From positions 1 through 64,000 of the forward strand of contig JAQGDQ010001081.1 in the NCBI GenBank assembly GCA_030141605.1: a DNA stretch of 64,000 bases. The letters are read 5' to 3'. This document shows positions 1 to 12,724 of this stretch, in pieces. The DNA is from Tubiluchus corallicola (lineage: Eukaryota > Priapulida > Priapulimorpha > Priapulimorphida > Tubiluchidae). Positions within the stretch are counted from its first letter, which is position 1. The number at the start of each line of letters is the position of its first letter. The notes beneath the pieces were generated by a model. That model worked only from the letters and a program-made list of their open reading frames with translations. It made no database searches and had not been told where the DNA came from. The position numbers and the translations under genes were made by a program.

Positions 1-397
1 AACAGATTTCCCTTTTAACTGTTTCTATATTCATGTTGCTATCTGTGTGGTTTTTTGCTTAATGATGTAGGATTAGTTCCCGAGCTCCATAAAGATATAT
101 GAAACTAAAAGACGATGAAAGTACATTTTGGATGAAACTTTTGATCCAAACTTACTTCTGGATGAAGTACATTTTGAACACTGGATTTATAAAGTTTGCC
201 CAGAAGCAAGGATTGCCTGCAGTTAACCATCCAAATGCTAGTTAAAGCTGGAATGTTCTATTTTTGAAAGCCAGCAAATAAAATGGCATCAAATACATTT
301 CAGTAAAAAACTTAATCCAATTCATGAGCGTCAAAGCCAAATTCGTAATTTCCTCATATACTGGAATGCGGATTAATTTTCAGTTTTTTTATTTTAC

Positions 398-544
398 CTT
401 GATCAATTATAGCTCCCACAACTTTCGTGTTGTAGTAGTCAGGGAGAAGGCGTTCACATAGAGCTACTAGTAACCAGAATGCCTCTTCTTCATTAGCATA
501 CAGAAGCAGCACTGATGTAACAATATTCATGGCTTGACAGTATC
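398..544 (-). pseudogene. Inverted copy of a TBC-domain exon (YCQ exon)
   Basis: Reverse-complement copy of the exon at 4127-4273, with intact coding sequence beginning GYCQAMN and intact splice sites. It lies antisense to, and upstream of, the exons it should follow, so it cannot be spliced into the + strand mRNA in a useful order. If the repeat is real this is a dead exon copy; if the assembly is wrong it does not exist. Confidence 0.85.
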
Positions 545-951
545 CTAAACATTGCACAGAGGTGTGTAATATTCATGTGTGGAAACATACAGTCGTAAAA
601 ATTAATGTTAAAATAACATGCAGTACTGTCTTGATGTGTCATCTCATTCTGTTGTCACGCCATACGCAATTGAAACAATGACAGGTTAGAACATGATTTC
701 AAATTGATATGCTATTATAAACAAAATATAGAAGGAACTCATAAATATTATTAATGAGCTAGCACATTTGTACATATTTAAAAATTCCCAATTACAATAT
801 CTTAACTCTGTCGTTTTACATCTGTGGCGTCATACATAGCTACACAAATGAAATGCTACCCAAAAATGTGCAGTTATGCAACTTGAGTTATGATTAGGTA
901 AACCTATCATAATAGGACGTTATACAGAATAAAAAAATAGAATTTACATAC

Positions 952-1046
952 CAATAGATGGATTTCTGCAAGCATAAGCACTTAATACTCTTCGTAAAGC
1001 ACTAATGCCAATATCAGACTGAAATGCTGGATGTTCTGGAAGTGAC
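952..1046 (-). pseudogene. Inverted copy of a TBC-domain exon (SLPEH exon)
   Basis: Reverse-complement copy of the exon at 3625-3719 (SLPEHPAFQ...NPSIG). A fragment of the preceding exon (copy of 3394-3411) follows at 1260-1277. Its reading frame and splice sites are intact because the copy is almost identical, but its orientation makes it non-functional for the gene. Confidence 0.85.
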
Positions 1047-1446
1047 CTACAGTAACGTTTCCCCGTGTCAACAGTTAGCATCACATTACCAACATTTTGT
1101 CATTATAAAAATGTAAGAAAAGAAATAAACTTTTTGTAGTGCCTTGAATAGCTGTTAATTATTGTTATTAATTGATTTTCAAATCTAAATACAAAAATAT
1201 TTTCATATTTGAGCTCAGATCTATATGACTTCAATGTCGGAGGGAGCATATAAATCTACCTGTGTAAATCCCTTTCTCTTTCATAATTCGTTACTTTGCA
1301 GTCTTTCGTATCTTATAATTTTAACATTTTGGGCACTGTCTAACCTTGTTAATTTTTATTCATTCATTGTTTCGAAATATTTTGTAACAGTGACTACAAT
1401 TTTGCTACTTTATAAAATCCTCTATTATTATATTGTTTTCAGCTTG

Positions 1447-1448
<2 letters not shown>

Positions 1449-1481
<33 letters not shown>
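1449..1481. repeat. (TA)n microsatellite
   Basis: Uninterrupted TA dinucleotide run of about 33 bp in the intron before the first visible exon, inside the spacer of the inverted repeat. Confidence 0.95.
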
Positions 1482-1485
<4 letters not shown>

Positions 1486-1508
1486 CATCATTTGTTATAA
1501 TTTTGTAG

Positions 1509-4500
1509 ACAAATTTCCTTTTTGCTGAGCTAAAGGACAGGCAGTTCATATTGGAAAAGATTTCTGACTTTCTGGCCAAAATTCCAGATCAGAAACAGTG
1601 AGTATGCTGCAATGAAGACTATGCCTATTACTATTCATTTTATATGCTTACCATACAATTGTGGTTTTCAGTTTTTCAGTACATACTATAATTAGTATAC
1701 TGTATAACAATATGTATGCAAGCTCGAGTTTTTCTGCATAGATCTCTAGGTGATAATGATCGTGAAAGTGTGACAAGTACTAGCAGCAGTAGCAGTTTTA
1801 TCAAGATTGTGCGAGAAGCTGGTAGTGGCAATGGAACTGAAAGTGCATTGAGTACATCTCCATCCTCAGAAAGTGGATTTGTTAAACTAAGCCCGATGGA
1901 GGTGCCTGTTAAGCCGGAGGAAATTTATACAGGTAATTTTTAGCTCTGGACATTATTATTTTGTCAGTTTATAGGAAAGCCAATAGGTAGTAATCCATAA
2001 TGTTAAACAAAATTTCACTTCTAACAAAAAATTGAAAAGGGATAAGAATTGGTATGCTCTTGATTTCTATTAGATTTAATATCAGTTGGCAAAATTCCAT
2101 AAAACAAGTAAAAATCGGAATGGTCTTTATCATGATTCGTCATCATAACCTTTATAATCATCGTCACTCTTGTTATCATAATCGCCATTGTCATTAGCTT
2201 CATTTTCTCTTCATGTGGCAGGTAGCCTCAGCTCCAATCTGCCTGGAATTTCAAATCAGCCAGCTTTAATCAAAGTGTTTCCAATGCTCCATTCAGATAT
2301 TGTCAAATCTCAGGAGAATGCTAAGGAACACTTGTGGAGTATGCATTTCACTGAATTTGGCAGGTGAGCTAAGCATCATCGTAGTTTCATTTCTCTATAA
2401 CGAATTTCATAGTTTCTTTTTACATATTTTCTGCAGTATTCTTTTACGTGCACCCATTTATTCTAGTCGGATTTTGATCCATTTCTGTTTGCGAAGCAAT
2501 TAATTTGTCATTCATCCACAGGAGTGTTGAGATAAGCTCCTGTTGACATACGATGTTTTTGATATTGGTCAGTAGTAGATTCCAAGTGCTGCATAGACCT
2601 TGTAAAGCAGTATTTACAACTTTGGTGTGATCTTCCTCAGTGCATCACTAAAATTACTTTGCAGAATGATTTGCATATCTTCAAGAAAGTAATATTTAAT
2701 TTTTTGTGTAATTTGCATTTTTTATGTAAATGCATACTACTTTTTACAGAGGCATATGTCATTATCGCACAACAGCCACACATCATCTCGTCATGAAGGG
2801 AATTCCTGAAAGCTTACGTGGTGAACAATGGCTGGTTTATTCAGGTGCAATAAATGAGGTGACTAATTATTGGTTTAGAAATTCATAACTTTTACTTATA
2901 ACTTGTAACATCATGCTTTATCTGTACTTTGTCACATCCTTCTGCAATGCGTGTCCTCACTAACTTTTTACTTATTTCGATGTTTGGGAATAGTGCAACA
3001 ATAACCTCATGAGTTGCACAGTTGCAGCAAATATAGGTCTGATGGTATGATTATTTTCAAACTGATTATTTTGCCCAGATGTCATCATCGTGGATAAGGT
3101 AAATTATCTTCATTACTTTGGCTAAATCGTTGATTTTAATTGACATAAACACAGTCACCTTTTCTGCTGAAGGTTCTTAGGGTTGTACGTAAGTAAATGA
3201 TCTGATGTCTCACTTGGGTAATCTGCAAGATAGTTCATCTTCCATGATCAGTGAAATTCATTCAAGTGTGGAAATTCTGTATAAGCTTTTATAATTTGTC
3301 CAAGTTTTGTTTATAGATGGCAACTCATCCGGGTTATTATGCAATGCTGGTAGAAAGGAGTGTCGGCAAAATGACGATGGCTAACGATGAAATAGAAAGG
3401 GATTTACACAGGTAGATTTATATGCTCCCTCCGACATTGAAGTCATATAGATCTGAGCTCAAATATGAAAATATTTTTGTATTTAGATTTGAAAATCAAT
3501 TAATAACAATAATTAACAGCTATTCAAGGCACTACAAAAAGTTTATTTCTTTTCTTACATTTTTATAATGACAAAATGTTGGTAATGTGATGCTAACTGT
3601 TGACACGGGGAAACGTTACTGTAGGTCACTTCCAGAACATCCAGCATTTCAGTCTGATATTGGCATTAGTGCTTTACGAAGAGTATTAAGTGCTTATGCT
3701 TGCAGAAATCCATCTATTGGTATGTAAATTCTATTTTTTTATTCTGTATAACGTCCTATTATGATAGGTTTACCTAATCATAACTCAAGTTGCATAACTG
3801 CACATTTTTGGGTAGCATTTCATTTGTGTAGCTATGTATGACGCCACAGATGTAAAACGACAGAGTTAAGATATTGTAATTGGAAATTTTTAAATATGTA
3901 CAAATGTGCTAGCTCATTAATAATATTTATGAGTTCCTTCTATATTTTGTTTATAATAGCATATCAATTTGAAATCATGTTCTAACCTGTCATTGTTTCA
4001 ATTGCGTATGGCGTGACAACAGAATGAGATGACACATCAAGACAGTACTGCATGTTATTTTAACATTAATTTTTACGACTGTATGTTTCCACACATGAAT
4101 ATTACACACCTCTGTGCAATGTTTAGGATACTGTCAAGCCATGAATATTGTTACATCAGTGCTGCTTCTGTATGCTAATGAAGAAGAGGCATTCTGGTTA
4201 CTAGTAGCTCTATGTGAACGCCTTCTCCCTGACTACTACAACACGAAAGTTGTGGGAGCTATAATTGATCAAGGTAAAATAAAAAAACTGAAAATTAATC
4301 CGCATTCCAGTATATGAGGAAATTACGAATTTGGCTTTGACGCTCATGAATTGGATTAAGTTTTTTACTGAAATGTATTTGATGCCATTTTATTTGCTGG
4401 CTTTCAAAAATAGAACATTCCAGCTTTAACTAGCATTTGGATGGTTAACTGCAGGCAATCCTTGCTTCTGGGCAAACTTTATAAATCCAGTGTTCAAAAT

Positions 4501-7500
4501 GTACTTCATCCAGAAGTAAGTTTGGATCAAAAGTTTCATCCAAAATGTACTTTCATCGTCTTTTAGTTTCATATATCTTTATGGAGCTCGGGAACTAATC
4601 CTACTTCATTAAGCAAAAAACCACACAGATAGCAACATGAATATAGAAACAGTTAAAAGGGAAATCTGTTTCAGAAAGCAGAACTAGAGCCATAATTTTT
4701 ATCAGTGATCCATGTCAGTTTGTAGCACTGCACCTTACACCGCATAACCTAACTTTTTACACTTTTCCTAGATTGGACTGCATTCAATTTTAAAAAACAC
4801 TGTTTCTCAAATCTATTGATAGTGCTTGGTTCAAGCAGTTTGTAGAAGTTTTTAAACCTAAATGTGCAACACTTAGCAGAAATTTGAAATGTAATGTTTT
4901 CAAAATTATTTTATCTGATTTTTTATTTTAGGTGTGCTGGAAGACCTGACAAAGGAACACCTTCCGGATCTATATGAAAAACTACAAAAACTCGATATTT
5001 TGCACATGATTTCACTCTCTTGGTTCCTAACTATCTTTCTTAGGTGAGTTATTTTGGTCCATTTTTGATTTTTTGAAAAAAATTTCAGTACACTATATCA
5101 GTGCTTCCATTTAACAATATTTACTCTAGTCAAAGCACTCTAGCAAGATGCACTATGTAATCGTTTGTTGCTGTTACTTAACTGATTCTTTTGTGGGTTA
5201 AATTAGATGGAGCATAAGTATGTAGAGAATGTTTGTGGTTTCATATAAATTACATTTCTATAATGTCATATAAAGTTAATAAGCTTATTTTATTTTCTAA
5301 CATGTTCTATATTTTTACTGTTTATTTAGTAGTTCTTCAAGTTGCACTATGGAATATTCTGGCTGTGCATAAAAGTGTCTTTGACTTTTCATTTTTTGCC
5401 TCTCCTGTTTTACAATATAGAAATAGTTATAGTAATTCTCACGTCAGAACATTACCAGTTAGTTGCAATCAACCTGTATTATTTGTTAGTTATATAAAAA
5501 ATGAATTATCATTTTGTGAGCATTTAACTTGTCACTCATTTTTCTGTATAAGCTGCCCAGCCCCTGCTAAAGTAAGCAACTTTGAGCATTTAATTTCATC
5601 TCTAGAAACTTTGTAGTATGGTTATGGAAAATCTCCTAACTTGAAAGGAAGTGCTCTTCAAGGAAATTGTTTTTACACTGGCATTAACTCTAAATTGACA
5701 CCTCACCTTAACAATTTTTTTATTCCCTGCTTTTCTTGGAGTTGTTCTGCATTTCAATTCGTTCACATTTGTCACACTACTAATTTATTTTTTTAATGTG
5801 CTTCAAGTTTGATGCTTTTTATGTCTGTTTAAATTACCAACCTAGTATTTATGTCTGTTTATGTCTATTTTAATGTAGAAGAACGTGATTTCATGATTTT
5901 CTGTATTCTTTTAGGGCAAAGGTACCAAACATTGTAAAGTATGTTTGACCAGATCAAAAAATAAATTTATACAATCATTAATCTATAATCAATTAATCAT
6001 ACTAATTTCACATTCTCGACTTTTATGTTTCTTTCTAGACTTTTATATTAGTTTGCATTTTTGTTTGTTAGTACAATGCCATTTGAGAGTGCTGTGAACA
6101 TTTTAGACTGCTTCTTTTATGATGGAGCCAAAGTGATATTTCAGATAGCTCTTACAGTTTTGGATGCCACCCGAGAGAATCTCACCACTTGTAAGGTAAA
6201 CCAGTAGATTTTTTTCACAAATTTGGGATAAAGTCTCTTTAGCCTTTACACTGAATTCTTGGATTGACTAGTAACATAATTGTTTGCTGCAGCCTTGATC
6301 ATGAAATTACTTTTGTTTGGTTCACAGAGTGAACCACTACTAGTAATAGAATCAGTTATTTATCACCATTTTAGTGACCACAATGAATTCTTGTACAAAC
6401 TGACTGTGCTTTGCAAAGCATAAAATGTTTTTATGGCATTTTGGTTAAGTTTCTTTTTCTGTTACAGGATGAAGGATCAGCAATGTGTGACTTAAGTCAG
6501 TACTTAGAGAATGTAGTGAACAAGGAGGCCACTCTCCCTCATATTATGCATACAAACCTAGTTGGTAACAAATGTGCAGCTGCTGGAAAGGAAAAAAAGG
6601 TTAGTTGAAGTTTTTTAAGCATTTTAGAAATGTTTGGAAATGAGCTTTCATTTGGATAGAGCTTATCACCTGGATAGCAGGGTTAACTGTAAGGTGGGTG
6701 GTATGGGACTTTTTGTAAGAACACCCTCTAATAGCCATGTTATTACAAATTTTTATATGGTAAGCAGATGGTTATAAAATTTTTGTAGCCATGTAGGTAT
6801 AAATCATTTTTTGTCTTGTGTTCTTTTGAGAATTATTGTGTTAAACTGCATTTTAGTTGATTTATGAAAGTCTTCATGGTGCACTACTTTATAGCCTAAA
6901 ATGTGTCGATCAAAACTTGTTTACTTTTCCTGCCCTTTATCTATGACTCTGCTAAGAAGTCTTAACATTTCTGAGTAATATTACCATATCATGATTATTT
7001 TCCTGGGTATTTCGTGAAATAGATCTGTGCCACCTGCAAGTCATTCTGAAAATTTTAAGTTGATGTCTTATAAGCGAATAAGTGCTAAAATTCACTCTGT
7101 CATCTGATATAATCAATATAATCAAAAGCTGGTTATTTGACGGAGCAAACAATTTTATTTTAGTTACAGGCTGCCTAGTTCAGCTGTAAAGTAGAAATTA
7201 GAGAGGGTTTTTATATTCTTCTTTATCTGTTGTTGCTTTTCGTATTTATATGTAAAAGCTTTTGTTTTTCAGTCTATGGTAGACATTTCAGAGCTTATCT
7301 ATGAATCGTATTCCAACTTTGGATTTTTGACGACTAGCACAATTGAACGATTGCGGCTTAAACATCGACTTCGAGTTGTACAAAACCTAGAAGACACTAC
7401 AATGAAAAACGTGGTGCGAAGTATCATTCATGAAGGCACCACCTTGTGGACACATGATGAACTACAACAGCTTTACCTTATTTTCAAAGTTAGGGAAAAT

Positions 7501-10500
7501 TTACAGTTTTTTGTTTAAATTTTTTAAAACATTTATTATTAAATGCTCATATATTAAAAAGACAATTTTTGTGATTGTTTTGCTATTTTAAGACTCTATA
7601 AATATGTGTTGTGCTACGGTCAGTTGATAGTTGATAGCATTAATGGCTGCTCTTTATTTTGTAGGAAGAAAGGCTAAGTTCTGCATATTGGAAAAGCACA
7701 GTACATACGGCATTTGACCCGGATAAATATGATCTTTCACTGCCTTATTATGCACAACACAAAATTGATTTTGATCACTTTAAATTCTTGTTTTTAAGTC
7801 TCTCGCCGTGGGGACAAGGAATACATGGTGAAACTCTGGCGTTGAGAGCATTCAGGGTAATTTGTTGTACCATTTTATCTGATTTTGTATGCTCACATAT
7901 TTTTAATTAATAATGTTATCAATTAAAATGTGCATTCTGCATATTTTAAATTTCGTGCAAAAACTAATTTGCTTTTTTATGATAAAATGAACTATCTTAC
8001 AATAGTAGTGTAGTAATCTCTGAAAAATTTTTAAAGTAGCCCTTCAAGAATCAAGACATGTCTGCTTGCTGTTTTCGTTATTAATGAAAAAATAATGAAA
8101 GGCTTTTTGGTAATGTCTGCATCTGTTGAAGACAAGGTTCTCAAGAAATGCTTTGATCGTCGTTGAAGTGTCCAAAAAACTATTTCATCATTAGCCTGTT
8201 TGTTTCACTTCTGTCTTGTCCTGCTCAGCTTGAGTCGGTTCTTCTGCAGATAGTTGGGGTAATAATATTCTTTGTTGATAGCTTTGCTGACACCATCATA
8301 GAGAAATCTTCTTGTAGTTTGATTTAAGGCCATCTGTGATTGAACTGCTTTATTTTGTGGCAGTGCTATTGGTTTGAGTGGCTTCAATCATTGACTGCTA
8401 TTTGTGCTGCAACACAGTTCCTTGTTTTTTTTTTAAATTTGAAGAATAACAATCACAGGAGATGTATCATTTTTTCAGCTTTATGACAGAAATAGAGATA
8501 ATATGATCAATTTCAAGGAATTCTGTATTTGCTTGGAAGTGATGTGCAGATCAGATCTTGCTGACAGATTCCAGTTATTCTATTTGATGCATCAACCACC
8601 TGCATTTTTACCGGGTGATTTAGATAGTCCTACAACAGGTATTAAGTCACATTTTGTGCTCTTATTAATTGGTTATCATTGTCAGCTCTTTTTTACTGTT
8701 GTCCCACAACACATTGTATAAACGTGTTCACAGAACATCACAAAAATTGCCAGAAGTAACATTTTTGTTAATTAAAACATATTTTAATTCTATTAATTAG
8801 ATCAAGATAAGTTTTTTGTGAAAAAACATGTAGCGAAGAAACATTGGTACTTGGTGACTTTAAATCAGAATGATAACTAAACGCAGACATTCAGCATTTG
8901 CAGACTTCCGTACCAGTACATATTATGTACTTACAACCACTAACAGAAAGGGGTAGCATTCTTAATTACCATTATTGGGGTGTTCTAGTGTTAACATGTG
9001 CATGAAAGGGCTCTTGTAAGCGAAGCTAATTGCTGTGAGTTCAGATGTCAGCTGAGAAGTTGGTTAATATTTACCATTAATTCTTAGCTATCCTTGTAGG
9101 TGTGTCCCAGTGGACTAATTGTTTGTTAAATTCCACTTTATTGGCGGCTCATATGTGAGTTTGCGCCATTTTGAGAAACTCTGAGCAAAAAGCAAAAGGA
9201 TTAGGAGCCATAGCCATAAGTTACTTCTGTTAGTTTCTTATTAAGAGCTTTCTAGTAGTGCTTCAAGCCCAAGATGCAAACACAAAAGATGAGAGTTCTG
9301 CTTACTATATCTTCTACTTCAACCGTGCACCTGTATAGTAATTTTCCATGTACATATCTTTATTATTAAAAGTTGAAGTTACTGTTGTTTGCTTATGCAG
9401 CCGGCAGCTTTCAGGTATACTTAAGCTTTGGAACTATTGATTTTCTATGCAGTATTTGTACAAATCTCTTGCTAGCAAAACTAATTTAATTCAAATGAAA
9501 TTTGTTTAGATGGAGCTGAAATTGCATCTGAAGCTACAGACTTCTTTGATTGTGCACTTCTAACTCCGAAAAAGCAACAATCGGTCAGAGAATCCAGCTC
9601 AGAATCAATTGAACATGTTTCACCAATATTACTTGAAGGTAAGTTGCACTAACAAGTTTTTCCAAAATTTTGTTGGATATGTATCACTTCAGTTTTTAAC
9701 TGTTAAACTTTCAAACCATAATAAATCTTAACTTTCACTCATTAGCAATGAATCATTTTTTCCTCTGTAGGAGCCTTGCAAAAAGATGAAGAGGACATAA
9801 CAGAGAAGTATAGAACTAAAGGAAGACAACTTAGTCATAGTGACAGTAAAGAGTCTATGCGAACTGTTCCTAAAATGACACAGGTATGTAATTATTACTC
9901 TATTGCTAAAGAGAAAAAATTAATTGGATCACAAACTTCTAAAAGAATAGTGTAGCCAAGGAGTCTCTTCACATTTATTTTTTTTGTCTTTCTCAAAAAT
10001 GTTTATGCAACTTTTCTATTTCTTTTTCAGTATTTGAGGGAGGGCCGAATTAGCATAGTAGCTAACATTGTAACTGCTGCCTCTCGCTAAGCTGTGAAAA
10101 CATTTTGCATATATAAATTATATTTTATATTATCTATAAATTATATGCATGTAAAATTTTTTCATAGCTTACTTCAAATTTCAACTTAAATCCAAGAATC
10201 CATTCGCACCAACTTCCATTATCACGAATATTGTGAATCTCGTTAAATTCGCACAAGTTTTACCTGAATATAAAAAAATAAAGAAATACTGGCACTAATC
10301 TGACGTTGTCACTCTTTGCCTTATGCTAACACGCACGCTGCCATATTGCATTTGCGAAGTTATTTAGTTACTTCCCAAGTGTCACAGGCTCACTGCGCTT
10401 TTCACTCAGTATTTAGGAGTGAGCATTTTTTACCAGAAAGCAAATTCGAATAGAACCAAATTTTAGTATTTCGAACCCGAATCGAATTCAAATTAAGTTT

Positions 10501-12724
10501 GAAAGATTTTCGAACAAGTTTTCGAATCACTAGTTAAAAGTGGTCTTACAAAGATCATGCATATTATTTGATTTTGTTCTACAACAAAATCACTATTAGT
10601 TTATTAGAATCCTATTCGAATTGAGTTTAAACGATTTTCGAACAACTTTTCAAATCACTAGTTAATAGTGGTCTTACAACAGTCATGCATATTATTTGAT
10701 TTTGTTCTGCAATAAAACCACTATTAGTTTGTTAAACATTTTGTTCAGAAACTGCAGCTAAATTGTGCCAATTGCATGCTACTTCAAATATTTTAATGAT
10801 AAAGAACGTATGCGGCTGAAATGCTAAATTATTAGATCTATAATTGTAGGTTCAAACTCAATGCTCACCCGTATCAGTATTGTATGTATAAATCAGGGTT
10901 CTATGCTCGTCATCAAGCCAACAAGAATGCAAAGTTGAAACAGTCGCTATAAATTTTGGAAATGGTCGATTTGTCTTTATTTCAGCTTTTGTGAAGCACT
11001 TTTCCATTGTGCTGTGCTCATATTGTGTTGATTTAAGCATTTACACGGACATTTTGTCGATAGACATTGATGTGGAGATTTGTCAAATTACCAATAAATT
11101 TTTTCATTTTAGCTTAAACAACTTTTCTCAAGCCTGGCATTATCAAAGCTTGGAGAATCAGACTGAAATATTATGTCTCATTCTGAAAAAGATGTTATTC
11201 GTGATATTGATTAATAAACTTATAACAAGTAAATTACTTTAATTGAAATTCAACCTTCGCTGCTTCAATAATTGTAATTCATTGTGCAATTTAGACTTCG
11301 ATTCTCTGGATTCTCGTAAAGTGTCACGGCGAAAATGTGTTTAGATTCTGACAACATGTAGATTCTGGCAAAAACAAATTACAACACTGTTTTCCAAATG
11401 TTGAAAATGTTTATATTTACCTGTGTATTTACCTCCATATTTACCTGTGTCTGCTCTGGGTGACTAACTGCTCCGGAGAGCGATCATTTTCAGCATTTGA
11501 ATGATGATAAAAAATGAACGACGGGGCACTATGTGACAAATACCTTTCATTAGCAATCAGGATTATTTTTCCATGTTTGTAAAAGTGGCTTCAGTTACAA
11601 AGTCATCAGTGCAAGGCTTGTGAGACTTTCCTTTAGTTGTTAATTTACTGATTTTGATTATCATTGATTTTTTATAGTGTGCTGGTGAAATTAAACATAA
11701 ACAAACATTTCATTTGTTTAAAAGAAATGGCATTCTAGCCTATTCTGACATTCTCAAAACAGATACTGCATTAACATTTTCTTTACATATCATAGGAACA
11801 ATTTATCCAGTTGTGGAAGTCACTGTATGACATATTTGTTGATCATCCTCAAGAGCAAGATATGTATCATTGTATTGCAACTGTGGGGACCTTGCTTCTG
11901 CAGATTGGTGAAGTGGGTAAGCAGTTTGTCAACAAAGAACAAGGTCAAGAACAAAAAATACCAGGTAACTATAACTACATTCAAGGAAACATTCCATCCC
12001 ATTTTCAAAAGAGCAAAATATGTAACCCATACGTAACCCACTCCTAGCTGTAAAATTTCTATGCAGCAGCTATTGTTGAATAACATTATGTAAATATTTT
12101 CTTTCAGAAGTGGTTGATGTGGACACACCTACTGGTGAAATGAAAGAAACTGATATTACAGCAGCATTAGCAGAGGCATCAGCAGAGGGAGTTGCAGATT
12201 CGCCTCTTGAAAACACAACAGAGTCCTCAACTGCTGAAGGGAAGCAAGCTGATTATGATAAATCTGTTGAGGAGGCAGTTAAACAATTGTCACATAATCT
12301 GCCACCTACAGATGCTAGTGCCACAACAACTGATGCTGAAGCTGTTTCTGAAACTGAAGATGACACAAAAGATGTAAAACTTAGTCAACCAAAAATGCTC
12401 GACTTGTCTGAAACTTCACATGTTGGTGGACAGACTAGTTACATCAGTCCTGACCAGGACACGTCTTCATCAGCCACGAGCGGGCCTGACACTGATTCTG
12501 GCACAAAGAGCCCAGATTCATATCCAAGCAACAACAGCGGTGAACCAGACATGGAGTGGTCAGTAACATTTGAGCAATTTCTCGCATCAATGCTGACTGA
12601 AGAAGATTTGTGTGAATTTTTTGAGAGGCAGGTTAATATCACACAACAGATTGAAAAGTTAAGAAGCAAAAGATTAGAGAGGCAATCAAGTAGCTTTGGT
12701 AACACTGCAGGTACCATGGTTTAA
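1509..12724 (+). CDS. TBC1D9: TBC1D9-family Rab GTPase-activating protein, 5'-partial, spliced
   Basis: Exons: 1509-1597, 1742-1932, 2222-2363, 2750-2858, 3317-3411, 3625-3719, 4127-4273, 4932-5043, 6072-6195, 6468-6599, 7273-7488, 7665-7856, 8479-8638, 9510-9638, 9771-9883, 11796-11964, 12108-12724. All have AG/GT borders and phases that join without a stop, giving 943 residues. Visible domains: tail of the second GRAM domain (1-28); Ser-rich linker; TBC domain from [10 protein letters not shown] (~155) to ~370, with arginine finger IERDLHR (~203-209, its last codon split by an intron) and glutamine finger YCQ (~242); a canonical-looking EF-hand loop [12 protein letters not shown] (~550); and a C-terminal [16 protein letters not shown] block typical of the family. 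TBC proteins stimulate Rab GTP hydrolysis with these two finger residues; Rab specificity cannot be read. The N-terminal GRAM exons lie outside the window. TBC1D9, TBC1D9B and TBC1D8 are one family, and the exact orthologue is not resolved. The 11.8-kb exon follows a 1.9-kb repeat-bearing intron. Confidence 0.95.
3394..4670. repeat. Right arm of the large inverted repeat
   Basis: Reverse complement of 1-1277. This is the arm in the order and orientation expected for the TBC1D9-like gene: it carries the end of the exon at 3317-3411 and the exons at 3625-3719 and 4127-4273, which join in frame with their neighbours. The inner breakpoint (3394) lies inside an exon, in the codons of the IxxDxxR catalytic motif. 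The outer end at 4670 is where the window runs out on the other arm, so it is not necessarily the true end. Confidence 0.95.
10470..10735. repeat. Two-copy tandem duplication in an intron
   Basis: Two ~128-bp units share blocks such as GTGGTCTTACAA, CATGCATATTATTTGATTTTG and CACTATTAGTTT, offset from about 10531 to 10659. The flank (10440-10500) is rich in CGAA-type motifs. It lies in the 1.9-kb intron 9884-11795 of the TBC gene; the rest of that intron shows no exon-like sequence. Confidence 0.8.

Larger units (their letters stand above)
1..1277. repeat. Left arm of a large inverted repeat
   Basis: Position p in this arm pairs with position 4671-p in the right arm. The sum stays constant along the whole arm, so there is no net insertion or deletion. 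By eye I find only two substitutions (near 68 and near 789), about 99.8% identity. The arm starts at the window edge, so the repeat may extend further left. It holds reverse-complement copies of two TBC-domain exons and the last 18 nt of a third. The spacer (1278-3393) contains exons of the same gene. Either a very recent inverted duplication or an assembly error. Confidence 0.95.

Noticed and set aside
5233-5616. 127-codon ORF in an intron of the TBC gene
   Set aside because: Lies wholly within an intron between in-phase exons, is Phe/Ser/Leu-rich from T-rich DNA and has no domain.
10030-10095. tRNA-like A-box (TAGCATAGTAGC) suggesting a SINE; similar weak boxes near 31215, 45500-45540, 51909 and 58626
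   Set aside because: None has a properly spaced A/B-box pair together with a cloverleaf or a defined tail, so no tRNA or SINE could be supported.
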